A stretch of 64,000 nt of DNA from Phoronis australis (Eukaryota; Phoronida; Phoronidae). The notes below the pieces were generated by a model. That model did no database searches and was not told the origin of the DNA. It saw nothing but the letters and a program-made list of their open reading frames with translations. A program made the position numbers and the translations under genes. Shown piece after piece: positions 1 through 13,100 of this stretch. Each line of letters starts with the position of its first letter. Position 1 is the stretch's first letter. The stretch is taken from NCBI GenBank assembly GCA_002633005.1, contig NMRA01000116.1:156474-220473 (forward strand). Reading direction: 5' to 3'.

Positions 1-51
1 AAAAGAACGCTCAGTAATAAACGCCAACGGCAACTCGCAATCCCGACTTAG

Positions 52-345
52 GACGAGCTAGAGCTCATCAGTCCCGACTACCCAGGTGGATCGTTAAATT
101 TTACAGGCTATCAATTCGAACAGGAATACAATGATGAAGAAATACTAGAGAGGCGCCGTGAACAAGCTCAGACAATGGAACGTATGGAGTTATTTGGTAA
201 GCCCGCATTCACCAGGCACAGTCGACATCTGCAGGCCACAGACACGGAGATGTTTCACGGCCTCATACTTGCCATTTACAGCGTACATTTTATTCTTCAC
301 TACCATGAGCCACTTCCTAAGCATTTCGGAGTCTCGAGGAAGTAA
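52..345 (+). CDS. Unrecognised open frame, possible 3' exon at left edge
   Basis: An open frame of 97 codons plus stop begins directly after a cttag that could be a splice acceptor and ends at TAA 343-345. It has no internal Met start that would explain it. The first half is acidic and coiled-coil-like, with the residues NDEEILERRREQAQTMERME near the middle. A good donor (ggtaagc, from 197) lies inside, so a shorter exon 52-196 or 107-196 is equally possible. I recognise no family. It could be the last exon of a gene entering from the left, or transposon-derived, because the minus-strand prominin gene probably still continues across this region. Confidence 0.3.
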   Translation, partial: DELELISPDYPGGSLNFTGYQFEQEYNDEEILERRREQAQTMERMELFGKPAFTRHSRHLQATDTEMFHGLILAIYSVHFILHYHEPLPKHFGVSRK

Positions 346-566
346 AAAAAAAACAATATACCCGGTTTCTTCACAGTTTCATAGTTCAGACAAGCAGGAA
401 CGATGCACCGCAACATAGCGGCATCCACCTTGCATATGAACCACTGACGTCGCTAGCGTCGTTTCTCACCTTCCTCATAGGTTAACGCGACACCTCTTGG
501 CGAGGTAAGGTCGACCATATGCGAGGCGATGTGGATATAGACCGATTAAGGCGGCAAAAAAGCCTA
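346..566. other. No recognisable feature
   Basis: Short stretch between the edge open frame and the first repeat array. I see no coding or structural signal in it. Confidence 0.4.
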
Positions 567-1370
567 ATTAAATCGGGTGGCATTCTCCTTTAATAGAAAG
601 CTATTTCCAAAATTTCATAGAAATCTGTCAAGGAAGTTCAGAGAAACAGAGGAAAATGGTAAAAAATTAAATTGTAACAAGGAAGCAGAGCATTCATTGG
701 ATCCGTTAGAAGGTCGTCATCCACGTTGCCAACATCATATAAATACACTAATTGCTAAATTTAATAAAGATCCTACAGTGGGTTTAGCACATACAGCTGT
801 GGATGCAATAAAAAAAACTGCCACTAAGAGGTGCCACAGTAGTCGAAGTTGTCGGGTGGACGCAAACAGACTCGAAAACAGTTAAAATGGACACTAGGTG
901 GCACAAACCTCGAATCCATCTGAAAACATGATAGCATCATCTTACTAGCCGATACCTATGTGCCAAATTTCATGAAAATCCGTTGAGGGTCTTTGGAGAT
1001 ACAAAGGTAAATGTAAAAAAATAAAATTACCACTAGGGACACACGGGTAGTCAGATCTGTCCGAAATTCGTTGCCATCCATCGTCAGCTTCATAGAAACA
1101 CATCAGCCAAATCTCATCAAGATCGTGTACTGGGTTTAGGAGATACAGCTGCAGATGCCCGGACAGAGATGACGGCAATATGCACCCACATATAAATAAA
1201 TATGTGGGCGCATAAAGATGCATGGCGATATCTCGTGCAGGCTTGTAAGATGTGGCCAAACTGGCAGGAAGATGTACAAGACAGTGTTTAGACTTAGGTC
1301 TGAAAAAGGAACCCCGACACCAACAAGTCACACTTTTGCTGGCCATTGCGTGAAAGGCCAAAAAGCATAG
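567..1370. repeat. Quasi-tandem dispersed repeat array (caaatttcat family), array 1
   Basis: Divergent repeat units share landmarks such as ccaaatttcatgaaaatc, attgccactaggggacac and a gtagtc/cagatctgtcc block. The same landmarks recur near 8.0-9.3, 10.6, 12.4-13.8, 18.5-19.8 and 57.1 kb. The open frames seen across it in several phases are by-products of the repeat. Confidence 0.6.
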
Positions 1371-2249
1371 TTGGTTCTGGTGGTGTTAGTGATGCGGTAT
1401 TTTTAAAATGTACATTTTTTCAAAACAGAAATGCACCTGAAAAAAGTTAAATTATGCAAGATTTGTTGTTTTTACTAGCCACTTGAAAAATGATGGTATT
1501 TCAAACCTTACTTACTAGTAAGACTTCTTGACGTGCTTGCAATTTTTCAACAAAAAAAAAAACACACACACACAAGACCTCGGCTGAAATCAGTGTGGGT
1601 CGGCATTCCTTGTTTTAATCTGTGAAGGCCAGTCTTAAATGAGTCGCAGTAAAGAACACAACCAACTTTGCCATTTTGGTCTAATATTTCAAACCGTATC
1701 CTTCCCAAGCCATAACAAGCCTGAGAACATACAACCATGCAACTGAAATATCATGGCCTGTTAAGTAACCTCAGTCTGCAAGTAAAGCAACACAATGCAA
1801 ACAGTGAAAGCAATACAACAAGTTCAAGCCAGCGTGCCAGTGGTGCCAAGTGCTTGAGAATGATGGGGCAGATAACTCCAGTGATAGGGCCACTAACAGT
1901 GAAGAACACCATGACGACAAACGTGAGGAAGGGTACGAATATGCAGGTAGAGACAACGGCACTGGAAATGTGGAAATGAGCAGACTGAGTACAAGCGAAT
2001 ACATCACTGAGGCTAGTAAATGAAGTACAGAAGACAACTACACACACATGGCTAAAGGTCACATTTCATAAAACGTTTTTCAGCTTACGGTACACTAAAT
2101 TTTCAAAACCTTTGATGATGACACTTACATGTGTGTGGTAAAAAGTAATGTTTGAACTATTGACCAACATTTGTTTTTCTTAAAACCTGGGATTTTTCTT
2201 GGTTATCACCATATTAACTTCAGCAGACATGAAATTACTTAATATTCAT
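1371..2249. other. Non-coding stretch with a minor acidic open frame
   Basis: No family is recognised. A short plus-strand acidic frame (about 1813-2022, ending ITEASK-stop) and hydrophobic minus-strand frames overlap here. None has convincing splice signals or similarity to the prominin loop expected downstream of exon 12. Confidence 0.3.
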
Positions 2250-2257
2250 ACGTGAGA

Positions 2258-2721
2258 CAGGCCTTTATCCAGGATTTCAAAAATAGGGTGTCCTAAATGG
2301 GGTTCCCAATATTCCAGGGGGTCCATGATTCCGACGAGTAACCGCCCACCCCCAGCAATCCCCCAAACATGCAGATTTTTTTTACAAAAAAATGCATAGA
2401 CCAAGGTTTTTACATCTAAGTTTACAAAACAGTTTTCTGTAGTGAGCATTTTTACTAAAAAACTGTGCAGACCAAGACTTTTACAATGCTATCAACCAAG
2501 TGTGAGCATAGCAACATTGTATATACTTTGTATATACATTGTATATTTCTTCCTGCTTTGAAAAAAGAGCCACCACTCTGAGTCTTTATAGGCTTCCTAG
2601 TGATCATTACAATGTGTGTGTCCAAACTTGAAAGGTTCCTATTGATAGTGGGCGTCCAAATGATACATTGGGCGTCCTTGCCAGGGCATCCATATTAGGA
2701 CCTATGCTGCATAAAGGCCTG
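2258..2721 (+). mobile_element. hAT-like non-autonomous MITE, copy 1
   Basis: 464-bp element bounded by inverted termini caggcctttat and ataaaggcctg. It is flanked by a perfect 8-bp target duplication acgtgaga at 2250-2257 and 2722-2729. An 8-bp duplication with CAGG-type ends is typical of hAT transposons. It has no transposase frame. A second copy lies in inverted orientation at 9792-10270. Confidence 0.85.
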
Positions 2722-2729
2722 ACGTGAGA

Positions 2730-3983
2730 GCAATAGGTTCATAATCAGGTTCATAATCGTTTAGTGTTTTATCAACCAAGAGGCTGAGGTATTTTCTTAA
2801 AAGGCTTTTGGTCAGTGAAGTTGGCTCTCAAAAACAAACTTAAGACTTTAACACTTTACAAATGTGGACCAATTCCAAGGTCCATATGACCTGATATGCC
2901 CGAGAGAGACTCTAGATTGTTTTGTTTTTAATTATTATACGATCACTGAGATGCTTCAGTTTTTTGACATTTTGTAATTAGATTACCCTATTCTACCCAG
3001 TTTTTATCTGTCTGGCATCCTCTGCTCATTTTGTTGTCGGGGTTTACGGATCTCAGAGAACACGAGTATGTGTGGTCATGTATTGATATGGATTGATATT
3101 GCCTGAGGGAGAGCAATATCTACTGGCCTTGCAGTCAGGGCATGCTTTCCACAGCGTAAGACTGGTTAGAATGTAAATAGCGACACTAGAAGTTCTGACT
3201 TCATGAAGGAAAAGTGATATTCCATACCATGCTTGGTCAATATTATGGTTTATAAAAAAAGTTACACAGACGGTTCCACCCAATGTTCAGTTAGTACCAT
3301 CATCCCTTTGAAGGAGGTGTGATGTCTTTGAGGTTTTTGGAGATTAACTCTTTCAGTATTGTCCAGCAAACCAGACTCAAATCAAATACAATGAAAGTGA
3401 TAATTGTGTTGCATTTTAGCCAATCAGAGAACAGACTGATGTGTCTGCAATACTTGTGTAGTAATATCTGATTAGTTAAAAACTTGCAGAGTTCACTTTT
3501 GAAAGACAATATCTCAGAAAATTCTGCTATAGAAACTTAATTTGAAAGTTTCATGCCAAAAATTTTACTTCAGACCAGATAAAATAATTGATATGCATAA
3601 TTTTCACAGCAATTTATTTTTGCCAATTGAAATCATGACTTTGTGGATTGAAAAGTAGCAAAAAACATGAAGAATGTGACCATGAGAACAAAGGTAGGTT
3701 GAAGTTACCTGCAAATATCAAGACTGCATTTCTCTGACATGTTACAAAAAGCACAACATGACAGTGAACCACAAGGTAGCAAGCTTTTGGTAATAGTCAA
3801 CTACATTGGTCCCAAATTTGACAACCAGTTTTCTCCATTGAAGAACAAGCATCATACCGTGACCACTTTTGTCAGCTTTTGTACATATTTGCTAAATACT
3901 GTAACATTTTTCTTCAAAACAAGTCATTTTCTATCAAAGAAATCTTTTTTTTAAATCTTTATATGATGATAATGAGAACATAC
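2730..3983. other. No gene recognised; expected prominin 3' exons not found
   Basis: The next prominin exon should encode the fourth membrane segment and second extracellular loop. I looked on the minus strand for an acceptor followed by such a hydrophobic frame and found none. The short open frames here lack matching splice sites. Confidence 0.4.
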
Positions 3984-4139
3984 CACATCAGACTTCTGCC
4001 ACCATAGTGTGACACAGTGGTGCGCTCTGTTGGTGGCTGTGTTGCTGGCCGATGAGCAACGAGACCCAGAACGAGGCCAAGGACCAAAAACGAGATAATG
4101 ATGATCTGCATCACGCTGAGAGAGACACCAACTTGATAG
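3984..4139 (-). CDS. Prominin exon 12 (TM3)
   Basis: 156 bp. Encodes a hydrophobic helix containing IIIISFLVLGLVLGLVAHRP, then TERTTVSHYGGRSLM, matching the TM3 to cytoplasmic loop of prominins up to the conserved GG-x-x-LM exon end. Donor gtatgt implies a further exon, not found in the window. Confidence 0.85.
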
Positions 4140-7100
4140 CTGGAAACACACACAGTCAGGTTAGTCAGAGGGATGTGGCAGAATAATGTACAACAATGAA
4201 GCTGTGCCCAAGTGTGCCACAGAACAGATGACGAGTCAGTCAAATAAACCATTCAGTGCACAATGACTGTTTAGCAGAAAAAAAGCACTGAAATAAAGCA
4301 TTTAATATAATTTATTTATTGTGATATTTAAAATGAGGGTGGCCTATTCAGTGACAGCACTGCTTTCCAAGAGGGACCTTAAGCAGTGAGGCCATTGTAG
4401 GATTTTTACAGACAATTCTACCAAAACAGTGCACAGCACATTAAAGCTGTTACTACTTTTATGTCTTTTATTTTTAAGACAGTATACCCAAATTTGGCTT
4501 CAGTCTATAACACAGTGAAGATCAAAACTTTTGAGTTTCATCAACCAATCACATGCTGTTTAGTTCCTTAACAATTCTTTGTACTCAGATTGTCAGAAGA
4601 TTTAGCAGATGGCATACTGTGAATAAAGGACACACCATTTTGGCAGTCGTGAATATGTTGTAAGATTGACCTGGCAATGAAGGGGGGAGGGCCCAGTCTA
4701 GTATATGGAAGCAGACTTAGGTAGCTGAAGTTACAAGAGCCACTTAACTATAAACTGGAATATTACTATACCCACCATTTACAGTGGACATGGAAAACGA
4801 CACATCTGCATTCAGAGCTTCTACAAAAAAGTCACCCTTTCAAAAGAATTCATTCCAGAAACATGACCCTTTAACTGGCAGGGGTAAATTTCACAGTTAA
4901 TTCTCCACCGACTGAATTTTAACCATTTGAGCTGAAATAGTTAATTTAAAGAAAAATAACTGCAAATGTTTCAAAAATGAAATTATGTTTTTTCAACAAA
5001 ACCTCACTTTTTAATATTAATTGTGAAACCTCTGGTAGATTTATGTACCTCAGTTAAAAGGGAGCTTTTTTGGAGTTCTGAAGTCCCAAAGACAACCCAT
5101 ATGTAGGAAATAACATCAAGTTCTAAAACAAATAAATGAATTAAATAAAAAACTAGTGGCTTTTCACCTAGTAAAATACAATTATTTTACTCAATTTCAC
5201 AACATGTAGAGACAATCAGAGAAGCTACGCAAAAACTTACATGTAAAATACATATTTGTCCAGGTACCCCAGCACATCATTGACTCTTCCCTTAAATTCG
5301 GACACTCTGAAAGTCTAAAATGATACAATCAATCTTTGATTTCACAGTCATCAATTACTGCTGTCAAAAATTTCAATGTAGGTAATTTCTCCCAATTTGA
5401 TTTCAGTAGGGCACAGCACGAGATTGTGAAATGTAACATCTTAGATGTCTTCTCATTGGTTAAAAGAATGAACTACAATAGTCAGGGACTTTCCAATTGG
5501 CTGACATTGAGACATGCATGCTAAGTAATAAATATTCAGATCCATCTATAGAGAAATGTCTTTGTGGCTTTGCTGCATACACAAGAACAGGCTAAATCGA
5601 TGCATTCATAACAAGTTTTTTTTATAATACTAAGGATTACAAGGCACCAAACCAAACAACAAAATAATTTACTTTCCGGCACGTTCCCATTCCATATCTA
5701 TACAACAAACATCCACACTGAGACATGCACAGTCACTGATGTCCACACAAAAATTTCTGTATATTGTATGCAACATCCTCAGAATATTGAACGTCTAAGT
5801 GCAATTAGATCTTCTAAAATATTACACAGACTAAAGGTTCCAACTTCTTGGAGAAAAAGCCACCTGATGTTAACAACTTGAACAGAATTCCACTGATGCA
5901 AAAAAAACTCACAAAAAACAAGATTGCATGAAATGCATTTTGAGAGTATGTGCGGCAGCTTACTAGCATACCATCGGAAAATGGAGGCTACTGACTGTGT
6001 GATTGCATGATGGTTAGAGGGAGGCTACTGACTGAGTGATTGCGTGATGGTCAGAGGGAGGCTACTGACTGTGTGATTGTATGATGGTCAGAGGGAGGCT
6101 ACTGACTGTGTGATTGTATGATGGTCAGAGGGAGGCTACTGACTGAGTGATTGCAAGCATGATGGTCAGAGGGAGGCCATTGATTACGTGATTGTATGAT
6201 GGTCAGAGAGCATGGAATTATGGGATAGAATTCACTGTGTATGTTCAATAAGCATTTCTACCAACAATTCCACTGCAAATGTTATGGCCCTACGAAACGC
6301 AGCCCTATTAGGAAGAACTTACTGAGTTTTGCGCAGCCAATTATTATTCATCCTTTGCAAGTGATTTAAAGAGAAAGACTGCATGGCAACTTCTTCACAT
6401 GATACTGAAATGCACTATTGCATTTATAATAGAGGAATGTTGACACTACTGAATAGCTGGAAATGACTCCTAAACTTCACAGTTCATTTATCAAACTTGG
6501 GATGTGAGGAATCAAAAGCATTATGTGTGGCCAGCATAGTCATGAGGCACCAGTAGATGCTGTTCATGCTAAGATGTATGAGATGGAAAGAGAAAAGAAA
6601 TTCTCCTTCAAAACATTATAATTGACCCTGCTCTATCCTTCCAATGCCTGTCTGCACAAAATCCACATGTTCTACGAGGACATCATCCTGCTAAAAAATG
6701 GCAAAAACCAAAAACAATCATGGTGGACTGTTCAGTGATGATGAAATGATAAAATCCTGAGCGGTCACGTGATCTGATCCTAACAAACTCACTGAATGAT
6801 CGCACTGTTAGTTGTGATGTGGATAAAGAGGAAGAAGACGACCAATTGTCTGATGAAAGTTTTGTGGAAAATAAAAATTCAAGGAGGAAATGAACAGCCC
6901 TAAAACACCTATAGTGAGTGCCTATTCTGAAAATTTTGATCAGTGGTTTGTTCAAAGGAAAGTGAAGTGATTTTGTTACTGAATACAACTGAGAACTAAA
7001 AAATTGGTTTTACAGTGTCTTACTGTGTCGATCATTTTGTTGCACTTCGCTCCACACTTCAGAAAGACAAGTGATATCATCTGGTATGTATAGAAAAAAC

Positions 7101-10100
7101 AATCAAATTATTAGAATATATTGAGTCCCTGGACTTAATTCCAAATTGGCTTAGAATACGCTTTCATATTACCCGACATCAAAGCAACCACACTATGATT
7201 AAGTTCAAAACAAAAGTCGGTTTTTAAAAGCCTTAGTGCGGCTGATTTCACGAAATAAAAATATGAGATGAACTCTGATTTAAAGGTAGGACGATCACTT
7301 TCCCTCACTTCCTTCACAAACAGCATGTTTTCCAACAAAATTAACTGCAGAGTGAAATACCTACTGACAACAACCATTCTTGATTACTGCTGATCTTATT
7401 GCTTGCCATCTCATCAAGATATTGAGTTATGTTCTTCAACTCTGTAAAAACAAGCAAAACGCAAATAGTTAAGGTAAATTCTCATATGGAAACTATTCCA
7501 TGAGAGAGAAATTGTTATTGCTCAAGGTCTTGGCAAATTCTAACAATCAAGTAAGCACCAGTTCTAGTGTCTAAAGGTTCTTCTATGTAACGAGTGCAAC
7601 AGATCGCAATTCATAATAAGAAATGGACACAGAGACCTGAGGAATTCTCGAGGGTTTCACGAAGAACACATCAAAAGACTCAGTTCATTACCCGTAATGC
7701 ACGTGAAAGCAAATTAGTCGCGATCTGTTAAACTGCATACCTCAGTCATTAACATCCAGAAAGTACACACTAGTACAAAGCAAATTATTGAAATGCACTC
7801 ACGACTGCAAACTAAATGCTTCTTGGGGGTATTTATTATTATCATTACGTACTCTATAAAATAAAATGGCCACAAGGGGGTGTGGCATTAGTCAAATTTG
7901 TTTGAGACGAAGATGGTGTCATCATCACTTCGATAGCAACTCATTTGCTTAAATCCACCAACTTAAAGAAACTAATAAATGATTATTGTATTTAAAGAGC
8001 CACACACAAAGAAAACCTTAATGGCCACCAGGAGACACCACAGCAGTGGAACTCGTACCAAAATCAATGTCAGGTGGCAGATGTAATCTCAACTGGTACG
8101 CATAAATCAAATTTTATGAAGATCCATCACTTGAAGAGATTTGGTAACCATAATTTTCCGTAGATAAGCCCACCCGATGAAACCCCCAAGGGCGTTTATT
8201 TGGAAAGTTATGTCGATTAAACGCCCATGGGCATTTATTTGGTGTTACAACTTCTTGTGTCAAGTGTCCTCTTAATTAAAAGCCCACTCAATGTCAAGTT
8301 TTAGCCACAAACTCAGTTTTGTGGAGCATTTATCATTATTAAAAATGAACAAAGTGGTGGCGAACTATGTACTTATTAACATAAAATAAAAACACAGTTT
8401 TATACAAAATATTGCTGACATTTTTGTATCAGCCGAGGCTATACATTCCGCTTACATCCCCCTTTTCCGAATAAACGCCTAGGCGTTTATTTGGTGTTTA
8501 CTGCAATGCTTGAAAATTTTTATTTCCTGAATACACGCCCATGGGCTTACCTACGGAAATTCCCCGTAGATATTGATGCACAGGCATAAAAAAATTGGGC
8601 ACTAGGACGAACTGCAGTAGTTAGCCCAGTACAAAATCTGTGTCATTCTGTAAAATTTCATAATGAGATTTTAGTGCTTAAAGGCAGATGCCATAAATAC
8701 ACGCAAGTATAAAAATGGACACTAGGTGGTGCAGGATTCCATCTTAAAATGGGAAAGTGTTGGTAGTTGTCTCTTTAATAGAGAACTCAAATTTTCCAAA
8801 ATTTCACTAAAATCCCTTCAGGAACACAATATACCTATACAGAAAGACAACCTTAATTGCCACTAGAGGGTACCACAGCAGTTTGCTCCATCTAAAAATC
8901 AGCATCAGCTGTGCCCATCTCAATAGGATAACTTGAGCTGTGAAATTTATAATGATCCTTCAAGCAGTTTGACAGATGAGGCAGACGGCAAAAAGCAGAA
9001 TCTGCAAAAATAATAGAAATGGTCACTAGGGGCGAAGATTTCATAACATCCTTCTGCATATTGAAAAGGTGTAGTTGTCTCCAATAACAGAAACCTACTT
9101 GCCAAATTTCATGAAAATATACACCCTGAAACTCTGTAAATATAGGGCCTAACATAATGAAATTGCCACAAGGGGACACAGTCAGTGGTAGTTGAATCCA
9201 ACTGAAAATTCGCTCATGTCGCCTCGTCCATTATAAGAAAATGTTGGCAAAATTTCACAACTTGCATTGTGATGATCACAGGTTCTTAAAAATGCACCAT
9301 CAGAGCTTCAGCTATACAATATACGAAAAAAACGCATAAACAAAATTTGAAAAAATCTAATTTAAGTGAAAGTGCCTCTCATGGCTCAGAATAAAATTTG
9401 GTAGAAAACGTCTGTTGTAAAAAACTACGAAAATTTTCTTGTGAGTTTTTCAGTGTCTTTTACAATATTTGTTAATGAGGGCAAACTCACCAGTGAGGTT
9501 CTCAACATGTTCACCCCACGCAAACTCCCTATCACACACTCAAGTCAACACATTCACTGCCAAGATTTTTTAGAACAATTCTGTTACAGTATTTTCCAGT
9601 GCAAAATAAACATTGAGGATGTATTACACGGGGAGCAATCAGTAAAAACACTCTGATATTGTTAATTGTTGGTGGACTGGCGAGATGCACACACATGATT
9701 ATTCTAAAAATAACAGATCCTACGTTGAGAGAAGTCTGTGGCAGGTAAAACTAATTACATTGAACTGCTTTCCAATGTCTGTAGTTGACTGCAGGCCTTT
9801 ATGCAGCGTATGTCCTGGGCGTCCATTTGAACGCCCTAGCACTATAAATCTGGACGCCCTGGCAAGGACGCCCAATGTATCATTTGGACGCCCACTGTCA
9901 ATAGGAACCTTTCAAGTTTGGACTCACAAATTGTAATGATTACTGGGAAGCCTATGAAGGCTCACAGTGGGGGCTCTTTTTTCAAAGCACAAAGAAATAT
10001 ACAATGTATATACAAAGTATACACATTGTTGCTATTTTGACACTTAATTGACAGCATTGTAAAAGTCTTGGTCTATACTGTTTTTTTAGTAAAAATGCTC

Positions 10101-13100
10101 ACCATAGAAGGCTTAGATGTAAAAACCTTGATCTATGCATTTTTTGTAAAAAATGTGTGTTAGGGGGTATTGCTGGAGGTGGGGGGGTTACGCGTCAGAG
10201 TCATGGACGCCCTGGAATATTGGAATCCCATTTTGGACACCCTATTTTCAAAATCCTGGATAAAGGCCTGAGACTGTTTCTTAAAATTTCACATTTTTGC
10301 CCACTTGTTTAGAGTCGGCAATTATTATCCGACATATTTTCTTACCGGTAATTATGGGCAGCGCAGCGTCTTTTATGGTGTCTGCCATTTGAAAGAATGT
10401 TTGCAAGCCCTACAACAGACGATGACCATATGTTTTACTCCACAAGAAGCAATATTCCCACAATGTGTGAACACAGGGAAACATTTACATTGGCAATCTT
10501 CACAGTTATCGGCATTGCTACAATGGTCGCAGTCACACAACCAGATAGAATAATTACTTGAAAATGGGTGGAATTACTATCTGGCTCCCTAATACGTGTA
10601 CCAAATTTGGTGAAGTTTCATCCTCACAAAATGAAAATGGGCACTAGAGGGCAAATCATGCAGTTAGTGAATGAGAGCTCATCTTGAAGTGTCACGCAGT
10701 GCTATCTATGGAAACTGGCGCTTTATTAGTTTTTTTGGAGTGGAAACCTATGGTTTTGATTTTGTAAAACAGTGAATTAGCCAAGCTTACAAATCACTCG
10801 GATAACAATAGCAGAGTGAATACAGGTCACAGAATTATTTCAGTATGAAGATCATCACCCCTGCTGACTTAAAGCTTCATTTTGCCTTGTTTTGCCTTCT
10901 GAAGTTGTCAAATCGGGCCTTTCATTACCCAGAACATTGGAACCACCAGCGACTTAAGTAAACACTCCACAGCTTATTGGGCTTGGTCAATACTAAAACT
11001 ACAGAATGATTTAAAAATGGCGTGTGTACACGCATACAGTGAGCACACATCACAAATTTTTGTCCACCTGGATATTGGTTGGCGACCAGGTCATCTAGCT
11101 GACCAGCAACGGTCAGCAAGGACTCGTCCGCTGAATCGCCTCTGCGGTCAGCAAATCAGTTGCCTAGCATAGACGACGAATTCAGCGTATCCTCAGTTGC
11201 CAATACCATTTTATGACTTAGCAGATGAACTTTGGCAAAACAGGGGATTCAATTGTTTGTTTTTTGTTCTCCAGTGGTCACTCTAGTCCAAACCTGTATT
11301 TTAACAATTTTGTATCGGACACTTAACATTATAGTATAACTGAAAGTACTTAATAATATGAATTGTGTGAAATTAGTAAGTGTAAAGTTAATATTCTTGT
11401 GGAATTACCGACGGTGTGATAAAATCAAACGTTAAATGTTCTCGCAGAAATATAATTTCAAACTCTAGCTATGAGGCGTTTTTATGCACAACAATCAAGA
11501 AACGTTTAAAAATTACAGCAAAATGGTAAGAAAATTCAACAGCAACACTGCATGAGTTACGACCGCAGGTGTTTTCAAGCTGGGAAATGTTCAAAGAGGC
11601 TCGCAACTGATCTATGATAGTTATTGCTTTTGATTACCAATTCATCACCTATTCACATTTTTGAAAAGTGGGACAACACCATTGTCTTGTTGCATAACCT
11701 CCCATAGCCTCTATAGCCCTGCACATGAAAACCAGGGTGAGGTTATACAAACCTCAGTCAAATTCCCTTGGTGCAGTGTTAGGTAAGCACCGTGAGGTCA
11801 AGTGACAAAAATCCACCATGCTTCTTAATTTATAAAATGGTCTATTTCACAGTGGAAGGTGGTCTCATTTAACAGGGAGTATTTCGACCTCAAAACCCCA
11901 ACTCCAAAATGTGAACATCGAGACTTCAAAAGTAGGTATAAAGTCACTACATAATTACGTCAATACAAACGTACCATGATCATACTTTTTACTGGTCTAG
12001 TGCCTATTAGGTACATATTGTCCTGTAACACTAGTGGCGTTATGCAAGTAAGTGCCTATTATGTATACATACTGTCCTGTAACACTTATGAGTGGCGAAA
12101 CACAAGTAGCTTAAATATTTGACATGTTGGATATTGCAAGGTCATGTCACCACAACATATGTCACCATAGCAACACAACTTACCTGATCGAGATAGCTAG
12201 TGATGTCAACATCTTTCAGTTGTTCAGCAAAGTCAAGGTTCATCGTTAAATCTGGCAGCTGAAAACAAGATAAGTCAGAACATTAAGAGGATGAAAGAAT
12301 AAAAATAAGAGTTTCAATCACAAAAAAGCAGAACTGTCAAACAACAGGTCTGAGTACAAAACCTCCACTATTACGGTACAGTAGTACAGGCAATACTTGA
12401 CATCTGAAGTAGAGACAATATCTGTTTCACTGGGGTGAGTGGTCAGTAATGCTTTGAAGGGCAAAATCACCACAAGGTGACACCAGTTATCAAACCCATC
12501 CAAAAATGAACATCAGCTATGGTCTTCTGATCAGGAACACATATACCAAGATTCATAATGGTCTTTTGAGTAGTTTTGCAGACAAAGAAGTGGATGCCAA
12601 AAAACGGACTCAAAATAACAACATGAGCTTTGAAAAGCACCCACAAATGCACCGCAAACGATGTGCTTATAGGGTTGTTTATTTGTATCATAACAATGGC
12701 CACAAATGGCACAAAATACATCAAATCCATCCTAAAATGGGAACATGCCATCACTTCTTTAATAGAAAGCTATTTACTAATTCAAAATTTTATTAAAATC
12801 TGTCAAGCAACTTTTCAGAGAAACAAAGGAAAACGGAAAAAATGAAATTGCCACTAGATCAGCCTGACACTTGTCATCATCTGGTGTCAGCTCCATCCGA
12901 AAACATTTCTGCCGAATTTCACCAAGATACAGCTGCAAAGGGTTGTGGAGAGAACAGTCGGAGACACAGAACAAAACCACCACTAGGTGGTGCCAGAGTC
13001 AATGATCCATGGTCTTCTGATCAGTGACATATGCCAATGAGCATTTGAGTGGTTTGGCAGATAGAGAGGCAGAAGCCAAAAAAGGACATGGAATTTTTTT

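Noticed and set aside
577-1361. Open frames on both strands
   Set aside because: They follow the dispersed repeat units, change phase between units and show no domain.
1751-2062. Hydrophobic minus-strand frames as a possible prominin TM4 exon
   Set aside because: Composition is suggestive but order of conserved residues, splice sites and phase do not fit.
5983-6208. CRISPR-like array
   Set aside because: Head-to-tail units without distinct spacers, in an animal intron; a minisatellite.
10925-11119. Minus frame with TVAGQLDDLVANQYPGG as a prominin exon
   Set aside because: No matching acceptor/donor, and the required exon was found at 10346-10409 with perfect phase.
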